Origin: Candidatus Stahliibacteriota bacterium | Lineage (GTDB): Bacteria > Hydrothermota > Tepidihabitantia > SM23-42 | Direction of reading: 5' to 3' | Assembly (NCBI GenBank): GCA_004376785.1 | Contig: SOIY01000134.1 | Coordinates: 1 to 14,107, forward strand | DNA: 14,107 bases | Part shown: piece after piece, positions 1-6,808 of the stretch | Layout: each line of letters starts with the position of its first letter | How positions within the stretch are numbered: the first letter of the stretch is position 1 | Program-made: the position numbers and the translations under genes | Notes under the pieces: generated by a model | Databases searched by the model: none | What the model was told of the DNA's origin: nothing | Seen by the model: only the letters and a program-made list of their open reading frames with translations

Positions 1-160
1 TAAATCCTGCAGCATACAGGTTTCCATCTTGTCCGAAGACAATCGAAAGGGCTTCATCTGCATTATCTGCAGGCCCATTGTAGGTATAGATCCACCTTTC
101 GATCTGAGCTTGAACAGGTATAGTTGAAATTAAACTCAAACAAATAAGTAACTTATTCAT
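1..160 (-). CDS. Secreted repeat (beta-propeller-like) protein, N-terminus only
   Basis: The window edge cuts this gene, leaving about 53 codons. The ATG at 160 follows an AGAGGC ribosome binding site (seen on the minus strand). The product opens with a typical signal peptide, MNKLLICLSLISTIPVQAQ, with a likely cleavage after VQAQ. The mature part begins with RWIYTYNGP and DEALSIVFGQDGNLYAAG, which looks like the first blade of an SBBP-type or related extracellular repeat protein; such proteins are frequent in WOR-3-like genomes (from memory). It lies 28 nt downstream of the GNAT stub and probably shares its strong promoter at 350-378. The location is inferred to be extracytoplasmic. The family call is tentative because only one repeat start is visible. 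Confidence 0.6.
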   Translation of the reverse strand, partial: MNKLLICLSLISTIPVQAQIERWIYTYNGPADNADEALSIVFGQDGNLYAAGF

Positions 161-188
161 TTTGCCTCTTTATTAATTTCAATGCATC

Positions 189-320
189 TTACGTTGTGCT
201 ACGGATAGCTTCACTATCTGTTTCTTCTTTCAACCATAATTCTGCATCTTTGATTTGCATAGGACGTAGTCGGACTTTATCGCCTTGCCAGAAGTAATTA
301 CCCAAGCTTTTTATATTCAT
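189..320 (-). pseudogene. N-terminal stub of a GNAT (RimJ/RimL-like) acetyltransferase
   Basis: This is a 43-codon reading frame with an excellent GAGAGAGG ribosome binding site before its ATG. It reads like the first strand and helix of a GNAT N-acetyltransferase: YFWQGDKVRLRPMQIKDAE matches the family's opening (aromatic-x-G-x-K-V-x-L-R-x-x-x-x-x-D-A-E). A TAA stop then ends it after IRSTT, whereas the family is normally about 150-180 residues long. The acetyl-CoA binding motif is therefore missing, and I see no continuation in another frame before the next gene starts at 160. It is most likely a deletion remnant. A short peptide or leader ORF kept upstream of the secreted protein gene is a less likely alternative. 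Confidence 0.55.
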
Positions 321-349
321 GTTATTTCCTCTCTCCGTCATCCGTGTGT

Positions 350-378
350 ATTATATCGAGATCCAGCCGTTGTGTCAA
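350..378 (-). promoter_or_regulatory. Perfect sigma-70-type promoter
   Basis: On the minus strand, TTGACA (378-373) is followed after exactly 17 bp by TATAAT (355-350). This is full consensus at both hexamers with optimal spacing. It lies 30 nt upstream of the GNAT stub ATG and should transcribe the stub and the secreted protein gene behind it. Confidence 0.8.
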
Positions 379-465
379 TAAGCGAATCCATCTCACCAGG
401 ATGTATCTCTACGAGATTGTGAGAACTATTTGAAGAATAAAAAAATCATACTACTTCTTGCATAT

Positions 466-493
466 TGTATTTAAAATTCCAAGCATAAATACA
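466..493. repeat. Inverted repeat, 8-bp perfect arms
   Basis: TGTATTTA at 466-473 is mirrored by TAAATACA at 486-493, with a 12-nt spacer. It lies about 50 bp upstream of the peptidase promoter. It could be a regulator site, but in such AT-rich DNA chance is also possible. Confidence 0.3.
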
Positions 494-544
494 TTTCTTT
501 GTGAAGTACGGATTTGTCCTCAACCCACCTATCCATCAGTACTA

Positions 545-572
545 TTGACAAATTTTATATTAAATATATAAT
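545..572 (+). promoter_or_regulatory. Sigma-70-type promoter of the M14 peptidase gene
   Basis: TTGACA at 545-550 and TATAAT at 567-572 are both perfect hexamers, with a 16-bp spacer. The predicted transcript starts near 579, giving a leader of about 108 nt before the ATG at 687. Confidence 0.75.
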
Positions 573-686
573 ACTTATATAGAAAATGTAGGGGAATCAG
601 GGGAACCTTAAAGGATTTTAGATTTTAATTCTGTAGTTTTTAGAATAAGTTATTTGTAATAATAAATAAAGGCGGGAAGAAATATC

Positions 687-3600
687 ATGAAATCGAAAGT
701 GGTTGTTTTTTTAATAACCGTCCTTTTTCTGTTTATTGGAACATCTTATGGACAAGAGTCCAAGCTTATGTGCCATCATGGCAAAACTCCATTGATTGAC
801 TCTCGTTACCATACTTATGAAGAAGTAGTTGCTGAACTCAATTCCATTGCCAGTGCCTATCCAAATATAACCAGGATAGATAGTATTGGAATATCTACGA
901 CTGACAGTACCATTATCTGGGCGCTTAAGGTTTCAGATAATCCTCTAATTGAAGAGGATGAACCTGCAGTTCTTTACAATGGTATACATCATGCTGAAGA
1001 ATTATTAGGAGCAGAGATTTGTATGTATATGATAAACGACCTGGTCACAAGGTATGGGATCGACCCACAGATAACTGCCTGGGTGGACAGCACCGAGATA
1101 TGGATTGTACCTGTTGTTAACCCGGATGGTCATGAGATTGTTATGACAGAAGTTGATACTATATGGCGAAAGAATACGCGCGACAATAATGGGAACGATA
1201 CCTTTGATCTTGACTATGATGGTGTGGATCCAAACCGTAATTATGATTTCAATTGGGATATGGGTGGTAGCACCAATCCCAGTTCTGAGTATTACAGAGG
1301 TCTATACCCATTTTCTGAGCTTGAAACACAGGCTATTCGTGATCTGTCAAATGATCAGTACTTTATTTTTGCTGTTAATTATCATAGTGCCCGTACAGGA
1401 CAGGGAGAGATAATCTACTATCCATGGTCATGGTCTGGTCAGCATTCTCCTGATCATCCTGCTATAAGTCAAGTTGCTGATTCCATGGCATCACTCATCA
1501 TCAATGATGCTGGAACAGGCACATATGTGGCGAGCGCGGGACCTGCTACAATGGGCGGCTTAGCCAGAAACTGGCAATACGGAGTCAAGCAGACCTTTGG
1601 ATTTACTACAGAAGTAAGCACATGCTGCACACCTCCAGGGTCACTGGTCAATGATATCTGCGAGAGAAATTTAGTTGGAGCTTATTATCTGATAGATAGG
1701 GTCTATGGCAGCAGCATTACCGGATGTATCACTGATTCGGCTACTGGAGAACCTCTTGAGGCAGAAGTAAGGGTCTTGGAGGCATATGACCCGGATTTAC
1801 CGCCTCGTTTGAGTGATTCCACTTATGGCAGATATCGAAGAATATTAGTTCCTGATACTTACACTGTTGAAGTTGTTAAAGTAGGTTATGCCGAGGTAAC
1901 TATTCCTAATGTTGTAGTATTTGAGGATGAACCAACAATTCTCAATGTGCAACTTTCAGCAATTCCATGGATAATTTATTACAGCCACATTATCAACGAT
2001 CTTCCACCAGGTGGTAATAACAATGGTGAGCTCGATCCAGGTGAAACAGCTAATATGATTGTTACACTGCACAATAGTGGGCTCCGTGATCTTTCAGACG
2101 TCCACGCTGTATTAAGGACTACTGATCCATGGTTAGTTATCACTGATAGTTCAGGGAACTTTGGTGATATACCAGCTGATTCTAATAGTAACAATTCTTG
2201 GGATCAATTTACTGTTTCTGTAAGTTTAAGTACGCCACCAGGTCACAAGGTTGAGTTCTCACTTTATATAACAGGTGATAGCAGTACATATCCTTATGCA
2301 GATACGAGCAATTTCTCAGTTATTATTGGTGAACCAACTCCAGCCGATCCAACTGGACCCGATGAATACGGATATTGGGCATATGATAATACAGATACCT
2401 TATATGGACATGCACCTATTTTTAACTGGTTCGAAATTGCACCGCCAGGACCTGGCAGTATTATTTCTGAAATCACAAATGAGGATGCTGATACAGTCAC
2501 ACTCGACCTGCCGTTTACATTTAAATACTATGGTGAAGAATATGAATCAATCGGCGTATGCTCAAATGGATTTTTAGAACTCGGTTCATCTACCTATAGA
2601 TTTGGCGCTAATACCGGGATACCTGCTGTTGGTGGTCCTAGGGCAATGATTGCGCCGTTCTGGGATGATCTTGATCCATCTGAAGCTGGTGATATATACC
2701 AGTATTATGATAATGCCGAGCATTGTTGGATTATTGAGTTTTATGAAGTGGATCACTATGGTGGTCCAGGTGATTACGAGACATTCCAGGTTATACTTTA
2801 TGATCCTACTTATTATACTACGCCAACTGGTGATGGTGAGATTGTATTTCAGTACCATACAGTTAGTGATGTTACCAGCAATACGGTAGGAATAGAGGAT
2901 TCCACAGAAATTATAGGTATACAGTGGGTTTACAATGATACCTATGACCCAACTGCTGCTCCTTTATTGGCTGATCGGGCAATTAAATTTACTACATGTC
3001 CACCAGTTACATCACCTATGCCCTGGGTATATTTTCAGGATTACGTAATCAATGATTCGGCTGGAAACAACAATGGAATTCCAGATCCAGGTGAAACAGT
3101 AAAGTTAATAGTATTTTTAGCTAATGATGGAGAGTCAAACGCCAGCAATGTGGAAACGATATTACGTAAGTCTGATGCTGAGATTACTATACTGGATTCT
3201 ATTGCCTCATTTGGAGACATACCAGCTGGCGGCCAAGCCAACAATGTATCTGATCCATATATCTTTGCAGTGGATTCTACTATAACTAATACAATAGCTA
3301 ACTTTACACTACTTATTAATGCTAATGGGGGTACTTACCAGACCGTTGCCTACTTCACTATTGAACTTGGTTCTATAGTTGGAATTAGTGATGGGGCACG
3401 TCAACTTCCTAATATATACGATCTTTTGCAGAATTGTCCTAATCCCATGTGTATTACCACCAAAATTCTATATCAGCTGCCCAGAACTGAAAAGGTCAGC
3501 TTAAAGATATATAATGTTGCAGGGCAGCTGGTAAAGACCTTAGTCAATGAGTTAAAAAAACCAGGTTATTATACTGCTTATTGGGATGGTAAGGACGAGA

Positions 3601-3689
3601 GGGGGAAAAAGTCAGCAGGTGGTGTCTACTTCTATCGAATTGAAGCTGGAGACTATATGCGCACAAAGAAGATGATACTGTTAAGATAA
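687..3689 (+). CDS. Secreted M14-family zinc carboxypeptidase with FlgD-like C-terminal module
   Basis: This 1000-residue exported peptidase should remove C-terminal amino acids from peptides outside the cell. Residues 1-23 are a signal peptide ending TSYGQ. Residues about 35-340 form the M14 domain. The first zinc pair sits in GIHHAEELLG (H102 and E105), substrate-binding Asn/Arg in DPNRNYDFNW (N183, R184), the third zinc ligand in NYHSA (H233), and the catalytic Glu in FGFTTEVS (E309). A carboxypeptidase-regulatory-like beta domain follows at about 345-410. Two similar modules begin NNNGELDPGET (about 448) and NNNGIPDPGET (about 795) and flank a beta-rich domain at about 560-770. Residues about 911-1000 form a FlgD-like/Por-type domain containing NCPNP, KIYNVAGQLV and GGVYFYRIEAG, which in related bacteria serves secretion or surface attachment. 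Family and secretion are well supported; the substrate is unknown. Confidence 0.93.
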   Translation: MKSKVVVFLITVLFLFIGTSYGQESKLMCHHGKTPLIDSRYHTYEEVVAELNSIASAYPNITRIDSIGISTTDSTIIWALKVSDNPLIEEDEPAVLYNGIHHAEELLGAEICMYMINDLVTRYGIDPQITAWVDSTEIWIVPVVNPDGHEIVMTEVDTIWRKNTRDNNGNDTFDLDYDGVDPNRNYDFNWDMGGSTNPSSEYYRGLYPFSELETQAIRDLSNDQYFIFAVNYHSARTGQGEIIYYPWSWSGQHSPDHPAISQVADSMASLIINDAGTGTYVASAGPATMGGLARNWQYGVKQTFGFTTEVSTCCTPPGSLVNDICERNLVGAYYLIDRVYGSSITGCITDSATGEPLEAEVRVLEAYDPDLPPRLSDSTYGRYRRILVPDTYTVEVVKVGYAEVTIPNVVVFEDEPTILNVQLSAIPWIIYYSHIINDLPPGGNNNGELDPGETANMIVTLHNSGLRDLSDVHAVLRTTDPWLVITDSSGNFGDIPADSNSNNSWDQFTVSVSLSTPPGHKVEFSLYITGDSSTYPYADTSNFSVIIGEPTPADPTGPDEYGYWAYDNTDTLYGHAPIFNWFEIAPPGPGSIISEITNEDADTVTLDLPFTFKYYGEEYESIGVCSNGFLELGSSTYRFGANTGIPAVGGPRAMIAPFWDDLDPSEAGDIYQYYDNAEHCWIIEFYEVDHYGGPGDYETFQVILYDPTYYTTPTGDGEIVFQYHTVSDVTSNTVGIEDSTEIIGIQWVYNDTYDPTAAPLLADRAIKFTTCPPVTSPMPWVYFQDYVINDSAGNNNGIPDPGETVKLIVFLANDGESNASNVETILRKSDAEITILDSIASFGDIPAGGQANNVSDPYIFAVDSTITNTIANFTLLINANGGTYQTVAYFTIELGSIVGISDGARQLPNIYDLLQNCPNPMCITTKILYQLPRTEKVSLKIYNVAGQLVKTLVNELKKPGYYTAYWDGKDERGKKSAGGVYFYRIEAGDYMRTKKMILLR

Positions 3690-4160
3690 AGATGAAAAAG
3701 GCTCAAAACAAGGTACCATTTGTACGAGCATTTCCGTACTATCTTAGAAAGGGAATTTAAGAAGACAGGTAATCTGCGTTCTACTGCCTTGCGCCCAAAC
3801 CAGAACACAAAGCATTATTGTTAAGGCAATCAGTACATTTTTCAAAATTTTATCAACGAACCCTGGTAATCCCTAAAACCTGTAAACCACAAAATAATTC
3901 ATTCATCTGTACTGGATTGTTAATGTTTTCTGTATAACTCTAATCAAAATCTACTGTTTATCAATCGAATAACGTCTCACACTTTATGCCCTATTCATCC
4001 TACCTGCCCTCGTCTTCGTTTAATATATTGACATTATTAACTTTATATATATATTTAGTATATGTACTGAAAGATATAATCTTAGCTGGATTAATTACAG
4101 ATACGAGATTATGGGCTTTTGGAATTTGCAAAATTCAAAAAATCAAACAAAGGAGGCGAA
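3690..4160. other. Long gene-poor intergenic stretch
   Basis: This 471-bp region follows the peptidase and contains the promoter (4028-4055) and leader of the next gene. I see no convincing terminator directly after the peptidase. The only coding-like signal is a weak minus-strand frame at 3744-3845 that reads like a signal peptide (KNVLIALTIMLCVLVWAQ after a TTG) and then stops. It has no good ribosome binding site and may be chance or a gene remnant. No tRNA or other RNA gene is recognisable. Confidence 0.5.
4028..4055 (+). promoter_or_regulatory. Probable sigma-70-type promoter
   Basis: TTGACA at 4028-4033 and TATATT at 4050-4055 are separated by 16 bp. It lies about 105 nt upstream of the cyclic-nucleotide-binding protein start and resembles the peptidase promoter in arrangement and base composition. 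A TATAAT at 4075-4080 could serve an alternative start but has no good -35. Confidence 0.6.
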
Positions 4161-4619
4161 ATGGTGGATATAGAAAAGTTGAAGAAATTCAAAATATTTA
4201 AAGATCTGAACCAAAGGGAATTGGAATTAATTGCTAATATAGCAGAATATGAAGCATACGAAGCAGGTAAAAGGATATTTGAAGAAAAGGCACTTGCCAC
4301 AACCTTATATCTCACACTGGAGGGAAAGATTGAAATCAAAATCCGTGGCGACGGAACTGAACAAATTGTAATTGATCAGGTCGAACCCGGCGAGATATTT
4401 GGCTGGTCTGCAGTGACTGAACCCTATACCTTCACAGCGGCGGCTTGGACTTTAGAGAAAACAAAATTCATTACCTTCAGCGGTGAGCGACTTAAGGATC
4501 TTTTTGATAAGAATAATCATATCGGCTATCGTGTTGTAAAAGAAATCGCTGTTGTAATCTCAAGAAGGTTAAAAGCAATGGAATCGAAATTTGTTGTAAC
4601 TTTGCGTATGAAAAAATAG
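4161..4619 (+). CDS. Cyclic-nucleotide-binding-domain protein without HTH (copy 1)
   Basis: This 152-residue protein consists almost entirely of a CRP/cNMP-binding beta-barrel. KIFKDLNQRELELIANIAE is the leading helix, followed by barrel strands including GEIFGWSAV (78-85) and a C-terminal helix. The start at 4161 is chosen over an in-frame ATG at 4119 because AAAGGAGG lies directly before it. CRP-family regulators are about 210-230 residues, and the C-terminal helix-turn-helix is absent, so it cannot bind DNA in the usual way. The phosphate-binding segment after GEIFGW has no Arg/Ser pair as in cAMP-binding CRP (it reads TFTAAA), so the ligand may differ or be absent. It resembles the protein at 5993-6457 along its whole length. 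It may be an accessory sensor for a partner protein; the partner is unknown. Confidence 0.8.
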   Translation: MVDIEKLKKFKIFKDLNQRELELIANIAEYEAYEAGKRIFEEKALATTLYLTLEGKIEIKIRGDGTEQIVIDQVEPGEIFGWSAVTEPYTFTAAAWTLEKTKFITFSGERLKDLFDKNNHIGYRVVKEIAVVISRRLKAMESKFVVTLRMKK

Positions 4620-4661
4620 GGTGCGAAACCACTGGATTACCACCTAATTAATCCCATTAAT

Positions 4662-4700
4662 AAAGGGGGTCGGCAGTCAAAACCGGCTCCTTTTTAATTT
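4662..4700 (+). terminator. Rho-independent terminator
   Basis: A G-rich arm (AAAGGGGGTCGG) pairs with CCGGCTCCTTT around a 9-nt loop, giving about 11 pairs with one bulged G. It is followed by a T-rich tract to about 4703. It lies 42 nt after the stop of the preceding gene and should separate it from the AbrB-arsM operon. Confidence 0.65.
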
Positions 4701-4759
4701 TTTAAATGTGACAACATATTCCACTAAACCATTAACTCAAAAAATTGTCTAAAATGTAG

Positions 4760-4794
4760 AAAATCAGAACATACTGATTTTTCCGAAAAATCTG
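4760..4794 (+). promoter_or_regulatory. Triple half-site operator or alternative hairpins before the AbrB-arsM operon
   Basis: The element AAAATC(A/T)G occurs three times: top strand 4760-4767, bottom strand 4774-4781, top strand 4787-4794. The first two make a perfect 8-bp inverted repeat with a 6-nt spacer. The arm GATTTTT at 4776-4782 also pairs perfectly with AAAAATC at 4786-4792 around the loop CCG. The two pairings share an arm and exclude each other. The ribosome binding site (AAAGGAG, 4797-4803) follows immediately. It may be an operator for the encoded AbrB-like protein or a small RNA switch. A clear sigma-70 promoter is not visible; TTGTCT (4745-4750) with CATACT (4770-4775) would have a long 19-bp spacer. 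Confidence 0.5.
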
Positions 4795-4811
4795 AAAAAG
4801 GAGACTATAAT

Positions 4812-5084
4812 ATGAAAAAACACATTAAAAAATCACACTGCTGCGCCCAGCGCAAGAAGGACAGCTGCTGTGAAGTGAAATCAATAGTAACAATAGATGA
4901 TAGAGGACAGATGGTTCTTCCTAAGGAGATCAGGGATAAGGCGAAGATCCGTGCTGGCGATAAGTTTGCGGTAATTACATGGGAAAAAGAGGGTAAAATC
5001 TGTTGTATAACTCTAATAAAAATCGAAGAATTAACCGATGTAGTTAAAAAGAGGCTTGGTCCTTTATTAAAAGATATAATATAA
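4812..5084 (+). CDS. Cysteine-rich AbrB/MazE-type regulator
   Basis: This 90-residue protein contains a SpoVT/AbrB swapped-hairpin domain at about 22-70: SIVTIDDRGQMVLPKEIRDK, then IRAGDKFAVITWE. That is the standard DNA-binding fold of AbrB and MazE proteins. It has three cysteine pairs: C10-C11 and C19-C20 in the N-terminal tail, and C64-C65 in the domain. Paired thiols suit binding of soft metals or As(III), so a metalloid-responsive autoregulator of the operon is a reasonable inference. The start has a good ribosome binding site (AAAGGAG), and only 14 nt separate its stop from the ArsM start. Similar small proteins next to arsM-like and hgcAB genes are known to me from memory. An antitoxin role is unlikely because no toxin gene is adjacent. 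Confidence 0.8.
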   Translation: MKKHIKKSHCCAQRKKDSCCEVKSIVTIDDRGQMVLPKEIRDKAKIRAGDKFAVITWEKEGKICCITLIKIEELTDVVKKRLGPLLKDII

Positions 5085-5098
5085 AAAGGAGCAAAAAA

Positions 5099-5935
5099 AT
5101 GAAAGGAAATAATATAAAAAAAGCAATAAGAAAAGGCTATTCAAGAATCGCGCGGCAAACAGCGGGTTGTGCTTGTACAAAGACATGCTGTGATGATACA
5201 AATACAGCACAGGCAACTTGCAAGGAAATAGGGTATACTGAAGAAGACCTGAAAAAAGTACCACAAGGTGCAAATTTAGGACTTGGATGTGGTAACCCCA
5301 CAGCTCTGGCTAATTTGAAACAAGGCGAAACTGTACTCGATCTGGGTGCAGGCGCTGGATTCGATTGTTTTCTTGCCGCTGATAAAGTTGGTAAGGACGG
5401 CAAAGTTATAGGCGTAGATATGACACCGGAGATGATTGATAAAGCAAGAGAAAATGCCCAAAAGGGGAATTATGGGAATGTGGAATTCAGACTCGGAGAG
5501 ATAGAAAACCTACCAGCTGCTGACAGTTCAGTCGATGTAATTATCTCGAACTGTGTGATCAACCTCTCAGATGATAAAAAGAGAGTATTTAAAGAGGCGT
5601 TTAGGGTATTGAAACCTGGTGGAAAAATGATGGTATCAGATATTGTCCTGTTAAAGGAACTTCCAGATTTCATCAAAAACTCTATCAGTGCATATGTAGG
5701 TTGTCTTTCAGGAGCGCTGTTGAAAAATGACTATATCAATATTATTAAAGAGGTTGGTTTTAATGAAGTGGAAATAACGAAAGAAACACTCTTTCCTGTA
5801 GACTGCATGCTTAATGATTCAACCATACAGGCAATTATTAAGGATTCTAAAATACCCCATGAGAAAGTGAAGGAAACTGCAAATTCAGTTATAAGTGTAA
5901 GCGTTTATGGAGTTAAACCTGCTGAAACAACCTAA
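5099..5935 (+). CDS. arsM: Arsenite S-adenosylmethionine methyltransferase
   Basis: This 278-residue class I methyltransferase should transfer methyl groups from SAM to As(III), giving methylated arsenicals. The SAM-binding motif is VLDLGAGAGFDCFLAADKVG (79-98), with the acidic residue in VIGVDMTPEMI (103-112) and LKPGGKMMVSDIV (171-183) later. The three conserved arsenic-binding cysteines of the ArsM family appear as C64 in GLGCGNP, C152 in ISNCVINL and C202 in AYVGCLSGAL. The 50-residue spacing of the last two equals that in well-studied ArsM enzymes. The N-terminus has additional cysteines (C24, C26, C30, C31, C41), common in anaerobe homologues. AAAAAGGAG precedes the ATG, and the gene is co-transcribed with the AbrB-like gene. 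No arsR or ars pump gene is present in the window. Confidence 0.92.
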   Translation: MKGNNIKKAIRKGYSRIARQTAGCACTKTCCDDTNTAQATCKEIGYTEEDLKKVPQGANLGLGCGNPTALANLKQGETVLDLGAGAGFDCFLAADKVGKDGKVIGVDMTPEMIDKARENAQKGNYGNVEFRLGEIENLPAADSSVDVIISNCVINLSDDKKRVFKEAFRVLKPGGKMMVSDIVLLKELPDFIKNSISAYVGCLSGALLKNDYINIIKEVGFNEVEITKETLFPVDCMLNDSTIQAIIKDSKIPHEKVKETANSVISVSVYGVKPAETT

Positions 5936-5992
5936 GAAAAATATCTTATATCAGAGGCATGGAAGCGCAATAGGGAGTTTTTCAACTCGGAG

Positions 5993-6457
5993 TTAGGTTT
6001 TACGGTAGTCTGTAATACAACTTGCCAGGCCAAACCGTATATCCTGAAGGCGTGAAGATACTACGTCAATTAGATTTCGCATCACAAGATAACCCATGCG
6101 GGGATGTTTCTCAAACAACTTCTTCAACTCAGCTCCACTGAAAACCAATACTTTAGAATCTTTATTTGTTACCACTAATGCCCCATAGTGAGGAATGTTT
6201 GTTAGTGCTGACCAACCAAAGATACTCCTGTCACTTATTGTACGAGTCGTGATAGCCCCTCTACCTGGTACATTAATCTGAATTATTAACTCTCCATCAA
6301 TACATATAAAAAACTCTGTACAAGGTTCACCCTCCTTAATAACCTTAGTACCAGCATCATAGACTCTTTCTTTTACCAATTTCTCTACCAAATTTATTTC
6401 TTCAGAAGATAGGTCTTTAAATACCTTTATCTTCTTTAATAAATCTTTCCATATCAT
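5993..6457 (-). CDS. Cyclic-nucleotide-binding-domain protein without HTH (copy 2)
   Basis: This 154-residue single-domain CRP-barrel protein is a paralogue of the protein at 4161-4619. Both share KxFKDL near residue 11, SIFGWSAL or EIFGWSAV near 80, FSGxxLKxLF near 106-115 and a similar final helix. There is no helix-turn-helix, and the phosphate-binding stretch again lacks the CRP Arg/Ser pair. The ATG at 6457 is preferred over an in-frame upstream start at 6508 because AAGGAGG lies just before it. The gene converges on arsM with only 57 bp between stops. With copy 1 it brackets the AbrB-arsM pair, so a link to metalloid or redox signalling is possible but unproven. Confidence 0.8.
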   Translation of the reverse strand: MIWKDLLKKIKVFKDLSSEEINLVEKLVKERVYDAGTKVIKEGEPCTEFFICIDGELIIQINVPGRGAITTRTISDRSIFGWSALTNIPHYGALVVTNKDSKVLVFSGAELKKLFEKHPRMGYLVMRNLIDVVSSRLQDIRFGLASCITDYRKT

Positions 6458-6547
6458 GTCTTCCTCCTTTTTATTCAAAAAACTTAGTTGATAAATAGCA
6501 TTCACCAATATCCAGGAGAAGTGCTTTGAACCCCTTGATTTTTTTAA

Positions 6548-6736
6548 TCATTTCTTCTTATATAAAGGTGACATTGACCTCAGTTTCTCTCGCGCTTGTT
6601 CAACTGCTTTTCTTGCTTCTTGTCCTGGTCCATGAATTGATGATGGATTGGCAAAAAAATCATGAAAATAGGGAAGCATTGTCTTAACTACTCTCGGGTC
6701 GGTTGGGGTTGTTGCGTTGTAATCTAAATAGATCAC
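6548..6736 (-). pseudogene. N-terminal stub of a cysteine desulfurase (NifS/IscS)
   Basis: Sixty-two codons start at a GTG behind GAGGGAG. The product matches the beginning of class-V aminotransferase cysteine desulfurases very well: MIYLDYNATTPTDPRVV, then FFANPSSIHGPGQEARKAVE. After EKLR the similarity ends, and the frame stops eight residues later. The full enzyme is about 380-400 residues, so the PLP-binding lysine, the active-site cysteine and most of the fold are absent. No continuation is visible in other frames. The gene follows the AIR synthase-like gene after 72 nt, and an Rrf2-type regulator lies two genes upstream, a usual setting for Fe-S assembly genes. It is most likely a deletion remnant. 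Confidence 0.75.
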
Positions 6737-6808
6737 CGTATCTCCCTCAAAAATCGGTTATTGTCATCAGATATGAAAAATCGCAATAAAATATTCTCTG
6801 AGCCATTT

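Larger units (their letters stand above)
321..686. other. Divergent intergenic region
   Basis: This 366-bp gap separates the divergent GNAT stub and the M14 peptidase gene. It holds one promoter for each direction (350-378 minus, 545-572 plus) and an inverted repeat at 466-493. I see no coding sequence or RNA gene. The peptidase leader from about position 580 to 686 is AT-rich without an obvious hairpin. Confidence 0.6.

Noticed and set aside
3986..4160. A plus-strand frame over the leader of the first cyclic-nucleotide-binding gene, and the earlier ATG at 4119 as that gene's start.
   Set aside because: The frame overlaps promoter DNA and the real gene. The strong AAAGGAGG before 4161 and the domain boundary both favour the later start.
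4812..5084. The AbrB-like protein as the antitoxin of a toxin-antitoxin pair.
   Set aside because: The adjacent gene is a full ArsM methyltransferase, and no toxin-like ORF lies on either side.
5971..5997. GAGTT/AACTC and AACTC/GAGTT mini-hairpins between the convergent arsM and cyclic-nucleotide-binding genes, considered as a bidirectional terminator.
   Set aside because: The stems are only 5 bp, and no proper T tract follows in either direction.
6471..6551. A 26-codon ORF whose ATG overlaps the stop of the cysteine desulfurase stub (ATGA) and runs toward the downstream gene.
   Set aside because: It has no strong ribosome binding site and no homology I recognise; it is likely part of the deletion scar.
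6747..6806. A 19-codon ORF after the AIRS-like gene with GGAG eight nucleotides upstream of its ATG.
   Set aside because: It is very short, with no family likeness; it could easily arise by chance in an operon gap.
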